Shown one piece after another: positions 23,157-30,179 of a stretch of DNA of 32,949 bases. The notes under the pieces are model-generated. The model did not search any database, had not been told where the DNA came from, and was given only the letters and a program-made list of their open reading frames with translations. The stretch spans positions 1 to 32,949 of the forward strand of contig NZ_JACJSJ010000096.1 in NCBI RefSeq assembly GCF_014698115.1, written 5' to 3'. The stretch's first letter is position 1. Every line of letters begins with the position of its first letter. The translations under genes and the position numbers were made by a program. The DNA is from Nostoc sp. FACHB-973. GTDB taxonomy: Bacteria; Cyanobacteriota; Cyanobacteriia; Cyanobacteriales; Nostocaceae.

Positions 23157-24077
23157 TTACCCCCAGGCTTCCTTATGTGTAATTTCCGACTCCAAGACAG
23201 TCAGCACTTTCTCTTCCAGTCCAGTCAAATAAGCCCGATTCAGCTTCCCCAACGACTCCAGAAACTTCTGCACCGACTCCTCCAGCCCACTCGAATATAC
23301 CTGATTGATGCGATCGCAAATCACCTGCATCCGCTCACACTCGGCAGGCAGGTAATCGTAAGACTTCAGGTGTTGCAAACCAATGGTGTACTCGCCATCC
23401 CACATTCTCACCGTGCAACTAAACTCGTTTACTGCGCTGACAATTGCCCAGCACCCGCCCTTGCCTCTGAGTTCGGGGTTGTCCTTTGTGAGGATTTGGC
23501 AGACTTCACCCAACTGGTAGGTATTAGGTACTTGGGTACGCTCCATTATGCGCTGCACAACATCTTTCACGATTCTAGCAGTTGGTATTTTCCCTCCAGC
23601 AAGTTCTACTGCCCTTAGCCACACTTCCTGCTGTTCCTGGGGTTGAAGCTTTGTCATGGGTCGAACTTGCCCCTCTGCTGTCGGCAAAATGTCCACAAAT
23701 TGTGGACATTTTTGCAAGTTGTCCACAACAACTGCCGCATCAACTAGCTGGTAAGAACGGGAACGATTGTAGCCAAACCTGTCTAAACAGTATTCATCAA
23801 AGGTTTTGTGCGTGGAGCGATATAATCTGCGATCGCGTAATTCCGTCAGCGCCTTCCCCGCCTCAAAAAATGCCCTCTCCACTTTCCTCTCCAAGTGCAG
23901 GCGATCGCTTTGCTCCTCCTGGGTCAACTCTGTTACTTCAACAGCAGTAACGGTGATTGTTGCTGTAGCTGGGTCTTCTTGCTGGGAGATATCCTTATTT
24001 GCAGAGTTAGCTGCTGAAGTTGAATCGGTAGATGCGGCAGAGGTAGCTTTGTTGCGCTTACGGGGTGGTTTATTCAT
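23157..24077 (-). CDS. DUF3102/ParB-like plasmid DNA-binding protein
   Basis: The 306-residue protein begins with a low-complexity basic and Ser/Thr/Ala-rich tail (about 1-50). LHLERKVERAFFEAGKALTE and YRSTHKTFDEYCLDRFGYNR follow, then SRSYQLVDAAVV: the helical DUF3102-like segment seen in plasmid and phage proteins related to ParB-type HTH regulators. VRPMTKLQPQEQQEVWLRAV resembles the ParB HTH linker. The second half (GEVCQILTKDNPELRGKGG and CWAIVSAVNEFSCTVRMWDG) looks like a small beta domain. GAGGAGG precedes the ATG. A role in plasmid control or partition is plausible but unproved. Two decayed copies lie at 14208-17560, so this is the only intact one here. Confidence 0.75.
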   Translation of the reverse strand: MNKPPRKRNKATSAASTDSTSAANSANKDISQQEDPATATITVTAVEVTELTQEEQSDRLHLERKVERAFFEAGKALTELRDRRLYRSTHKTFDEYCLDRFGYNRSRSYQLVDAAVVVDNLQKCPQFVDILPTAEGQVRPMTKLQPQEQQEVWLRAVELAGGKIPTARIVKDVVQRIMERTQVPNTYQLGEVCQILTKDNPELRGKGGCWAIVSAVNEFSCTVRMWDGEYTIGLQHLKSYDYLPAECERMQVICDRINQVYSSGLEESVQKFLESLGKLNRAYLTGLEEKVLTVLESEITHKEAWG

Positions 24078-24150
24078 TTTTCCACCTCCTCTAGCTCAAT
24101 GGTATTTGCTCAAAGTCAATCACAACACAGCTTTTTAATGTAGGTGCTAA

Positions 24151-24181
24151 ATGCGTAGGCGTAATCCACTGCACGCATCGC
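24151..24181. repeat. Nostoc-type interspersed repeat, copy 3
   Basis: Degenerate ATGCGTAGGCGTAATCC unit followed by GCACGCATCG in the leader of the 23157-24077 gene. Confidence 0.55.
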
Positions 24182-24236
24182 TTATAAAATGAGACAGAGC
24201 TTAGAGCAAAAAGAGGTTCTTCAGCAGGTTCAATCA

Positions 24237-24731
24237 TCACACTGCTTCTTCCTCAAACAAATCTTCAATATCACATTCCAGCACTTTACAAAGTCTTGCT
24301 ACTTTTGCGAAAGTTTCTGAGCCTTTGCCATATTCCCAATTTCTGATTGTCGAAGTATCAACTCCAACTAAATCACCTAGTTGCTTTTGAGTTAATCCAA
24401 TTTTTTCCCTTAAAGCTGCAATGCCTTTTTTGGGTGCTTCCGTTAAGTTCAACGGAGGTTTGAAAACTTTGATTAGGGCATTTTCTAGCTTTCTGAGTAA
24501 TTCAGCTTCGGTTCTAATGTACGAGATTTTAACGCCTTCAAGACGACTTAAGGCTTCTAGCTTAGGATGGCTTTTCCATTTCTGCCTTAAATTGTCTGAC
24601 ATACCCACGTACAGCACCGAGTTATCTTTATCGATTGCCAAGTAAACACAAGGCTCATCCGGCAATGAGTTTCTGTCTTCAAGTGCCACAAATGGCAGCT
24701 CCCATAAATTAATATCCTCCATATAAACCAT
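24237..24731 (-). CDS. GIY-YIG nuclease domain fused to an XRE helix-turn-helix
   Basis: Residues ~26-97 form a GIY-YIG-type domain: PCVYLAI and VLYVGMS stand for the GIY...YIG strands, with the Arg in NLRQKWKSH and Glu/Asn in ELLRKLENALIKVFKPPLN. Residues ~103-164 are a Cro/CI helix-turn-helix (LREKIGLTQKQLGDLVGV, TSTIRNWEYGKGSETFA) ending in acid residues. The fusion could cut DNA at sites the HTH recognises, or the nuclease fold may only sense DNA. Upstream lie three TTAGCG-armed sites, one overlapping the start of this gene, so autorepression is likely. The gene is divergent from the 297-aa protein gene and shares its control region. Confidence 0.85.
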   Translation of the reverse strand: MVYMEDINLWELPFVALEDRNSLPDEPCVYLAIDKDNSVLYVGMSDNLRQKWKSHPKLEALSRLEGVKISYIRTEAELLRKLENALIKVFKPPLNLTEAPKKGIAALREKIGLTQKQLGDLVGVDTSTIRNWEYGKGSETFAKVARLCKVLECDIEDLFEEEAV

Positions 24732-24737
24732 AACTTT

Positions 24738-24824
24738 TTAGCGCTTCCTTTGTAATATACACGCTAATATATTAGCGTTAATAGCTAAAAAATTCTTGAC
24801 AGCGCTAAAAAATTAGCGCATAAT
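24738..24824. promoter_or_regulatory. Divergent operator-promoter region with TTAGCG palindromes
   Basis: On the plus strand TTGACA (24796-24801) and CATAAT (24819-24824) are spaced 17 bases, and the palindrome GCGCTAA-N4-TTAGCGC (24802-24819) fills the spacer. ACGCTAATATATTAGCGT (24761-24778) is a perfect 18-base palindrome lying between a TTAACG and a TATATT box for the minus-strand gene. A half site TTAGCGC is at 24738-24744, upstream of that gene's ATG. One repressor could shut both directions; the HTH of the GIY-YIG protein is the obvious candidate. Confidence 0.85.
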
Positions 24825-24836
24825 AGGAAAAGATAA

Positions 24837-24877
24837 AGAGAAAGCGCCCTCGACTACCAATCTGAAGCGCTTTCTCT
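24837..24877 (+). promoter_or_regulatory. Leader hairpin upstream of 297-aa gene
   Basis: AGAGAAAGCGC (24837-24847) pairs perfectly with GCGCTTTCTCT (24867-24877). It begins 12 bases after the -10 box, so it lies at the very 5' end of the transcript, 26 bases before the start codon. Confidence 0.75.
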
Positions 24878-24903
24878 GTTCCTAATAATAAGGAAATTTC
24901 ATT

Positions 24904-25797
24904 ATGACCCATCCAACCTACACACAGCAAGCCCTCTCTCGTTACACCCTCCCCCGTCTCAAAAGAATCGCTGCTGAACTCGGCGTAACACCCACCGGGG
25001 ACAAAAGAGCGACTGAAACCTGGCTAAACGCAATCATCACCCACCAATCCAACCAGCTTCATAAAGTCACGGACAACCAAGCCCTAGCCCAAGCCGAATT
25101 CAACAACTACATCGCTGACCAAGCCCAAGCGATCGCTCCCGAACCCCTCACAATAGTCGAAATCTCGTTTGACCATCACGAATATTACGCTGGTAATCAA
25201 CTGATAGCCAGCATCAGCCATGACGACAACCACTTAACGCAACGCTGGGTAGTCATGGTTAACGACAAAGAAGTATTTCGTGCCAACACTCTAATGCGTT
25301 GCGATCGCTTCATCTGCACTCACCACAAAGACGGCTCATTACCTGTGCAGGAAGAAGCAGGGGGGCAGGGAGCAGTTAGCCCAATTCGCAATTCGCAATT
25401 CGCAGTTCGCAGTTTAGAGAATTGCGAATTGTTGCAGCGCCCCGCACCCTGCTCCTTGTCCTCTTCTACGACCGAAAACCAAATCATGGCGCATATCTTC
25501 AACGAGTGCCAGAATTATGGGTTTGAAATTCTTGATGATGGGATTTACAACAACCACGGCGTGAAACTGGGGCAAGTCGGATGCACTGACGGGAACTGGT
25601 GGGTGAAAAGGCGTTATTCAGTCCAGCAGCAGTATTCTAACTCCGTGCTTGATGCTGTGCGATCGCTGTCGATGGTGAACGTGTCTACTGATAGTAAATC
25701 CATTTTTGATGAATATTTTTTAGACCAACCCTTAGAGCAGCTAACTGGCGATAAATTGCAACGGCTGCTGGAGAGAGCAGAGTTAGTCACAGCGTAA
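24904..25797 (+). CDS. Unknown protein, long paralogue with inserted repeat
   Basis: The 297-residue product has an N-terminal helical segment (ALSRYTLPRLKRIAAELGV then GDKRATETWLNAIITH) resembling a SAP/Rho-N-like DNA-binding motif, then the region shared with the 211-aa protein at 959-1594: EISFDHHEYYAGNQLIASIS, LTQRWVVMVNDKEVFRANTL and YGFEILDDGIY. Between GSLPVQEEA and TTENQIM about 35 residues are extra relative to the paralogue; they are encoded by a hairpin repeat (25354-25466). AGGAA precedes the ATG, and expression is driven by the operator-covered promoter. The likely role is on DNA of the replicon, judging from the N-terminal motif; function is otherwise unknown. Confidence 0.8.
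   Translation: MTHPTYTQQALSRYTLPRLKRIAAELGVTPTGDKRATETWLNAIITHQSNQLHKVTDNQALAQAEFNNYIADQAQAIAPEPLTIVEISFDHHEYYAGNQLIASISHDDNHLTQRWVVMVNDKEVFRANTLMRCDRFICTHHKDGSLPVQEEAGGQGAVSPIRNSQFAVRSLENCELLQRPAPCSLSSSTTENQIMAHIFNECQNYGFEILDDGIYNNHGVKLGQVGCTDGNWWVKRRYSVQQQYSNSVLDAVRSLSMVNVSTDSKSIFDEYFLDQPLEQLTGDKLQRLLERAELVTA
25354..25466. repeat. Hairpin repeat inserted in frame in a gene
   Basis: GCAGGGAGCAG-type sequence at the left end pairs with CTGCTCCTTG at the right. Inside, CAATTCGCAATTC (25382-25394) pairs perfectly with GAATTGCGAATTG (25419-25431). The run of ATTCGCA units is a Nostoc intergenic type. It keeps the frame open and adds about 35 residues. Confidence 0.75.
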
Positions 25798-25813
25798 GTT
25801 TTGGGCTTCGCCT

Positions 25814-25887
25814 GGGAAAAGGTTAAAGGGTAAGGGGGAAAGGTAAATTTCTTCATTCCCTTCCCCTTTGCCCTTTCCCCCTTTCCC
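25814..25887. repeat. Polypurine/polypyrimidine hairpin after 297-aa gene
   Basis: A G/A-rich run at 25814-25843 and its near reverse complement at 25858-25887 start 17 bases after the stop codon. It is likely to act as a terminator and belongs to the same repeat type as 21631-21825 and 32600-32668. Confidence 0.65.
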
Positions 25888-25920
25888 TAATTATTTATTC
25901 ACCAATCCTCAATTAAATCA

Positions 25921-26247
25921 ATGCAACCAATAATATCAATCCCCCAACACTGGGCATACCCTCGCTTTACTTTGGAGCAGCGCACAGAACAAGGCATCAT
26001 CTTGGGACTTTATTACTATCCCTCTGGTACAGAGTTGGCTGAACAATTTGATGATGGTTGGCGTTATGCTCTGATGCCTAACAAGAATTCTGATGAAATA
26101 TCGTACTTGAAAGAAGATCAAATTAAACCGCTCACACCAGAAGAATTATTCTCACAAATTACCGCAGAGATTAAGTTTTACCAACAGCAAATCTCTATTC
26201 TGCAACAACAGTTAGTCGTATTAACTGGAGGTTTCACAAATGCCTAA
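25921..26247 (+). CDS. Unknown small protein, 108 aa
   Basis: The protein has a short beta-like N-terminal domain (QHWAYPRFTLEQRTEQGIIL, YYYPSGTELAEQFDDGWRYA) resembling small SH3-like or KOW-like modules, and a C-terminal helix rich in Gln and Ile (FYQQQISILQQQLVVL) that may form a coiled coil. No strong ribosome site is seen before the ATG. It overlaps the next gene by eight bases, so the two probably share a transcript. Proteins of this sort are typical of Nostocales plasmids, as far as I know; no function is assigned. Confidence 0.7.
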   Translation: MQPIISIPQHWAYPRFTLEQRTEQGIILGLYYYPSGTELAEQFDDGWRYALMPNKNSDEISYLKEDQIKPLTPEELFSQITAEIKFYQQQISILQQQLVVLTGGFTNA

Positions 26248-26443
26248 GACGGTTGACCCCAGTTTTGACCGCAGAGCCAATGATTTGCTGCGTTCGATTC
26301 GACTTTGCGGTGGTTGTATGCCTCTGCATCGGCTTCAGTTCCAATTCTCTGATTCAGTTATTCAAACACTGTTGGACAGAGAACTGGTTCAAGTACAGAA
26401 CACGGGACGCGGCTTTTTGTTGGAGATTGCCGAGGATTTTTAG
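26240..26443 (+). CDS. Unknown small protein, 67 aa
   Basis: This 67-residue protein looks like a compact winged-helix: DRRANDLLRSIRLCGGCMPL then FSDSVIQTLLDRELVQVQNT and GRGFLLEI, the last pair suggesting a recognition helix and wing. GGAGG lies eight bases before the ATG. It overlaps the upstream gene by eight bases and is followed by the 152-aa gene after 25 bases, so the three form a likely operon. A small DNA-binding role is inferred from shape only. The longer frame at 26253-26443 over it is a shadow. Confidence 0.65.
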   Translation: MPKTVDPSFDRRANDLLRSIRLCGGCMPLHRLQFQFSDSVIQTLLDRELVQVQNTGRGFLLEIAEDF

Positions 26444-26468
26444 GTTATTAATCCCAGGGGAGAAAAGC

Positions 26469-26927
26469 ATGATTGACCACATTAATGCACTTCAAACAAG
26501 TTGGTATCTTTCCCCACCTTGGCGTGGAACAATTCCACCTGTTGAGGTGAATTTACTGGAGAGAGTTTACTTGAGAACCACGAAAACATTCGGCTACTGT
26601 TGCGGTATGCAATGGAAGCATGAGTGCTGGATTTATTCAATTGATTGCCGCAATGAAATACTCCACGCCACACAAAACCAAATCATCGGGACTGGAGAGT
26701 TAGAAGCCATCAAGGTGCAAAAACCTGCTTTTGTTTTGGGCGAAAGAGTGATCCTCTGTTCTCACGACAAAGGAACAAAGCAACGGCTGATTTTGGGGAT
26801 TGCACTGGTGCATAATTCTTGGTTTTACATGGTTGAATTAATGTCGCCAACTTTAATTAAGACACCGACTATATCGAATCGTTTCTCATTAGTTGGTGAA
26901 AAAAGTTTGATGTGCGTGAATCTCTAA
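26469..26927 (+). CDS. DUF1392-like protein, 152 aa
   Basis: I chose the ATG at 26469 because GGGGAG stands just before it; the open frame runs back to 26253 but there overlaps the previous gene. The protein reads SPPWRGTIPPVEVNLLERVY, TKTFGYCCGMQWKHECWIYS and IIGTGELEAI, then a second half with FVLGERVILC, RLILGIALVHNSWFYMVELM. Two similar beta-rich halves suggest a repeat of a small barrel. Length and composition fit my memory of DUF1392, a family known from Nostoc/Anabaena, but I cannot confirm this. Function is unknown. It follows the 67-aa gene in the same orientation. Confidence 0.7.
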   Translation: MIDHINALQTSWYLSPPWRGTIPPVEVNLLERVYLRTTKTFGYCCGMQWKHECWIYSIDCRNEILHATQNQIIGTGELEAIKVQKPAFVLGERVILCSHDKGTKQRLILGIALVHNSWFYMVELMSPTLIKTPTISNRFSLVGEKSLMCVNL

Positions 26928-26958
26928 AGTTTTGAAACTTACTTAGGAGTCAAGCAAC

Positions 26959-27894
26959 ATGAGTTTACCTCTAAATCAAAATGTTTTAGTCGAGTCTCCA
27001 TCATTGAGAACTTCTGCACTTTCTAAGCTAGATGATTCTCGTGCCCAAGAAGTTCTCAGCAAAGCAAAGGCAATAGTGTTCGCTGTATGGAACGGTAGCG
27101 GCTGGGCAACTACTGCACAAATAGCGGAATATTTTTCAGTTACAGAGTCCGCAGTCAAAGAGCTAACAAGAGTAAATCAATCTGAATTCCAAACCCAAGA
27201 AACTAAAACCCTTACTGGAAAAGACTTACGTGATGCTCGACAGACACTCTGTCTACCATCTAAAACTTCCCAAATTAGAGTTTTTTCGGCTTTGGGTGCA
27301 TTAAGGATCGCAATGATCTTGCAGCAATCTCAAGTAGCAGCGCAAGTTAGAACCATCATTTTAGACTTGGTTGCAGCAGTTCCCAGCATCACTCCTCAAA
27401 CTCCTGCACCTGTTCCTGCTCTCCCACCGGTTGAGCAGCGCTTACAAACTTTGGTCGAGGCGATGAGAACTTTAGCCGAACTCACAGGTGGCAGACTCAA
27501 CCCGTACATGGAACAGCAATTTAAAGACTATGCCGGGAATCTTCTGGCTGAACATAACAGAAAATTGCTAACCCCTTCAGAAGAACGCTGGCTTGGCGTA
27601 GTCAACTTTGCAGAGAGCGAACTGGGAAAGAAAGTCCCCCTAAGCGGCACTCACTACCGGGGACATCTTGGGACATGGGTTCGCACGTTTTACCCACAAT
27701 TAGGCGATCGCCAAGAAACGCGATTGGTTAATGGCGTTCAACAGCCCATCTATGTCTACGCTTGCCACGAACCGGCTGTTGCAGCTGGGTTGACCAAAGC
27801 TATAGAAGAGTTCTTCGCTCACCCTAGCCCTGGTGCAGCGCTAAGGCAGGCGGGGGCTTTCGCTAGCAAGAAGGAACCAGTGCTGACCAAGTGA
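26959..27894 (+). CDS. Antirepressor-like protein
   Basis: The 311-residue protein has an N-terminal domain (about 35-140) with ATTAQIAEYFSVTESAVKEL, NQSEFQTQETKTLTGKDLRD and FSALGALRIAMILQQSQVAA, the pattern of phage antirepressor or BRO-N-like DNA-binding modules (a helix-turn-helix, then a strand pair and an ALRxxMxLxxS helix). A proline-rich linker (TPQTPAPVPALPPVEQRL) leads to a C-terminal domain with HYRGHLGTWVRTFYPQLGDR and YVYACHEP. AGGAG precedes the ATG. It is likely a regulator of replicon or phage genes. A terminator-type hairpin follows directly. Confidence 0.7.
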   Translation: MSLPLNQNVLVESPSLRTSALSKLDDSRAQEVLSKAKAIVFAVWNGSGWATTAQIAEYFSVTESAVKELTRVNQSEFQTQETKTLTGKDLRDARQTLCLPSKTSQIRVFSALGALRIAMILQQSQVAAQVRTIILDLVAAVPSITPQTPAPVPALPPVEQRLQTLVEAMRTLAELTGGRLNPYMEQQFKDYAGNLLAEHNRKLLTPSEERWLGVVNFAESELGKKVPLSGTHYRGHLGTWVRTFYPQLGDRQETRLVNGVQQPIYVYACHEPAVAAGLTKAIEEFFAHPSPGAALRQAGAFASKKEPVLTK

Positions 27895-27895
27895 A

Positions 27896-27926
27896 AGCGA
27901 ACGCCCCCACCACAGAAACGTTCGCT
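27896..27926 (+). terminator. Hairpin after antirepressor-like gene
   Basis: AGCGAACG (27896-27903) and CGTTCGCT (27919-27926) form an 8-bp stem beginning two bases after the stop codon. There is no long T-run, so terminator strength is uncertain. Confidence 0.5.
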
Positions 27927-28111
27927 AACTAAAGATGGAATTTATTGCTGAAGCATCGAATATTACCAATAACATTAAAAGTTTCTCTTTCATGCAGTCA
28001 AGCAACTAACAGTATTTTGAAATTATTTGTTACAACGATGACTTCTCTAGCAAATAATACACATCTGAGAGAGTGTCGTCACTTCAGGATTCCTAATAAT
28101 CAAAATAAAAA

Positions 28112-28140
28112 GCGATTGCCGCTCAATAAGTAACAATCGC
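28112..28140 (+). promoter_or_regulatory. Leader hairpin upstream of 151-aa gene
   Basis: GCGATTG (28112-28118) pairs with CAATCGC (28134-28140) over a 15-base loop, 38 bases before the start codon. An AT-rich stretch with TAATAAT lies just upstream and could be the -10 region. Confidence 0.55.
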
Positions 28141-28178
28141 CACACAAAAACACTCATTGCATCTCTAGAGTAACAACA

Positions 28179-28634
28179 ATGAAAGCCATAGTTACAGTAG
28201 TTGAAAAAATCACATCGGAAGCTCACATTAATATTCCTGACGATTTAACAGTAACAGCAATTAAGCAGCATATAACAGACCGCTATAACAGTGGCGAGAT
28301 GCTGACTGAGATGAACATTTTCCACGTTGATTTTGAATCTATTAGCGCTCACATTGATTCAAAACCTTATATTACTTGGCATCAAGGCAACCCTTGCGAA
28401 CGCCGTCAGTATTACTTCTGTAAACTGGGAAGATTTACTTTGACTCTGTTAACTGACACAGAGCAAAACTTGACTCGTACAGAAGTTTATTTTGGGCATT
28501 ATAAGCAACTTATTTATACATCAGAAAAGGAGATATCAAAAGAATTGGCAACAATCGAACTCCAAAATTTCTTAAGTGGATTAGCTGTTGAACTTCAGAC
28601 TTTAAGCCACATTGAATTTCCAGAACAAGTCTGA
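28179..28634 (+). CDS. Unknown protein, 151 aa
   Basis: The 151-residue soluble protein has an N-terminal part (KAIVTVVEKITSEAHINIPD, then ITDRYNSGEMLTEMN) that could pack as beta-alpha-beta, a middle with SKPYITWHQGNPCERRQYYF, and a C-terminal helix. The pattern of a short strand, INIPD and a following helix recalls small proteins carried by cyanobacterial plasmids. I recognise no family. It starts a same-strand run with the methyltransferase and Gp37/Gp68-like genes, suggesting a shared unit, and has a leader hairpin. The ribosome site is weak. Confidence 0.65.
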   Translation: MKAIVTVVEKITSEAHINIPDDLTVTAIKQHITDRYNSGEMLTEMNIFHVDFESISAHIDSKPYITWHQGNPCERRQYYFCKLGRFTLTLLTDTEQNLTRTEVYFGHYKQLIYTSEKEISKELATIELQNFLSGLAVELQTLSHIEFPEQV

Positions 28635-28664
28635 AATTAACATTGAAAATAACAGGAGTTAAAC

Positions 28665-29252
28665 ATGAGACTAACAACATTAGAAGGTCAATACCAGTGC
28701 ATCGTGATTGACCCTCCCTGGTTCTATCGGCTGAGAAATCAGGATAAAACTCACCGAAACCGCATTAACTACAAGCCAATGCACATAGAAGAAATACTGT
28801 CATTGCCTGTTCCAGACTTAAGCGATCGCACAGGGTCAGTTCTTTGGCTTTGGTTCACCAACAATCACATGATTGAAGCCGCACACTGCTTAGAAACATG
28901 GGGTTTTAGCTTGAAAACTATTCTTACCTGGGAAAAAGTTACTAAGAGCGGTACAACCCATCTGGGTACTGGTCACTGGCTACGTAACGCAACTGAACAT
29001 TGTGCTTTAGCTGTACGAGGTAATGTCAGGGCGTTTGCTGGACGTTCGCTTACTAATGAATCATCACTAATCCATGCACGGCGGCGTGAACATTCCCGTA
29101 AACCAGATGAATTTTTTGAACTAGTAGATAAACTCTGCCCAGACATGACGAAGTTAGAAATGTTCGCTCGTTCTTCTCGTGATGGTTGGGATTGTTGGGG
29201 GGATGAAGCCCAAAAGTTTGATAGTGAAACGAATGTTTCTTTGAGTGTATGA
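28665..29252 (+). CDS. MT-A70 family adenine methyltransferase
   Basis: The 195-residue protein carries the catalytic DPPW motif at about 16-19 in CIVIDPPWFYRLRN, then GSVLWLWFTNNHMIEAAHCL, TILTWEKVTKSG, GHWLRNATEHCALAVRGNVR and the late KPDEFFELVDKLCP plus KLEMFARSSRDGWDCWGDE. This is the full pattern of the MT-A70 family that methylates adenine N6 in DNA or RNA. Phage and plasmid members are often solitary and protect their own DNA. AGGAG precedes the ATG. No cognate endonuclease is seen next to it, so it is an orphan here. It may mask replicon DNA from host enzymes. Confidence 0.9.
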   Translation: MRLTTLEGQYQCIVIDPPWFYRLRNQDKTHRNRINYKPMHIEEILSLPVPDLSDRTGSVLWLWFTNNHMIEAAHCLETWGFSLKTILTWEKVTKSGTTHLGTGHWLRNATEHCALAVRGNVRAFAGRSLTNESSLIHARRREHSRKPDEFFELVDKLCPDMTKLEMFARSSRDGWDCWGDEAQKFDSETNVSLSV

Positions 29253-29728
29253 AAATAGCATTATATAAAGGGTAATTATGTCAACAAACATAGAATGGAC
29301 TGACCAAACAGAAAATATCATCCGTGCTAAAGTCGGCGGTTGGTGGTGTCATAAGAAAAGCGAGGGTTGTGCAAATTGTTATGCAGAGAAATTAAATAAA
29401 AACTCTTTCTTTGGCGGAAACAAGCAACCCTACTCTGGACAACCACCCGAACTAGTGTTAGATACAGAAGCTATTCGGAAATGGGGATTACAAAGAAAAT
29501 CTAAAAAGCATTTCGTTTCTTCAATGACTGATGTTTTCGGTGAATGGGTTCCGCGTTTTTGGCAACATGAAATACTGGACGGAATGTTCGTTGCTCCCAA
29601 TCAAATATTTCAGATTCTCACTAAACGCCCAGAAATCATGCTGTCATCTATAGCAATCCTGAATCAGTCGTGAGAAAATACGTAAAGAGTGTAAATGTAA
29701 CGTTTGCAACTAGATTACAGACATAGCT

Positions 29729-30175
29729 ATGTGGATGCAATTGCTAGAAAAGTTTATCAAAAATAGTCAAGATAAGCGTGAAATCCAGCGAGCTACGGCA
29801 GTCAAAATGCTGTTGTGTGGTTACAAGCATCAAGAAATCATGCCAATATTAGGAGTTTCTAGTGGTTTCATTAGTAAATGGAAAAAAGCTTTTTTTAAAA
29901 ACGGAGTGGATGGCTTAAAAGCTCAGTACAAAGGCTCTATTGGAGTCCTAAGTGCTGTTCAACGAGAGGAGATAATTGAATGGTTACAAACAAAAGATAC
30001 ATGGACTTTAAATGAGTTAGAATATCATACTGCCGCCAAGTATGGAGTGACATTCGCTTCGAAACAAAGTTACTACGATTTGTTTGAGACAGCACGTATT
30101 AGATGGAAGAAAGCGCAAGCAAATAATCCAAAACAAGATTTAGAATTAGTAGACTTAAAAAAAAGCAATTTGTGA
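29729..30175 (+). CDS. IS630 transposase, N-terminal HTH part (OrfA)
   Basis: The 148-residue frame holds the helix-turn-helix half of the transposase: REIQRATAVKMLLCGYKHQE, IMPILGVSSGFISKWKKAFF and GVDGLKAQY, followed by a second HTH-like segment with WTLNELEYHTAAKYGVTF. It binds the ends of the element. It stops six residues after a run of eight A (30157-30164), where the catalytic half begins in the +1 frame. It is therefore probably made both alone and as the N-terminus of a fused enzyme. Confidence 0.9.
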   Translation: MWMQLLEKFIKNSQDKREIQRATAVKMLLCGYKHQEIMPILGVSSGFISKWKKAFFKNGVDGLKAQYKGSIGVLSAVQREEIIEWLQTKDTWTLNELEYHTAAKYGVTFASKQSYYDLFETARIRWKKAQANNPKQDLELVDLKKSNL

Positions 30176-30179
30176 GTTA

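Noticed and set aside
23175..24138. Plus-strand frames of 110-147 aa
   Set aside because: All are antisense to the intact 306-aa gene at 23157-24077.
25382..25431. ATTCGCA repeats as a CRISPR array
   Set aside because: Units are 7 bases in tandem without spacers; this is a hairpin-forming simple repeat.
26253..26468. N-terminal extension of the 152-aa protein
   Set aside because: It overlaps the 67-aa gene in another frame, and a ribosome site favours the ATG at 26469.
27945..28133. 62-aa plus-strand frame
   Set aside because: No ribosome site and no protein-like pattern; it runs through the leader hairpin of the next gene.
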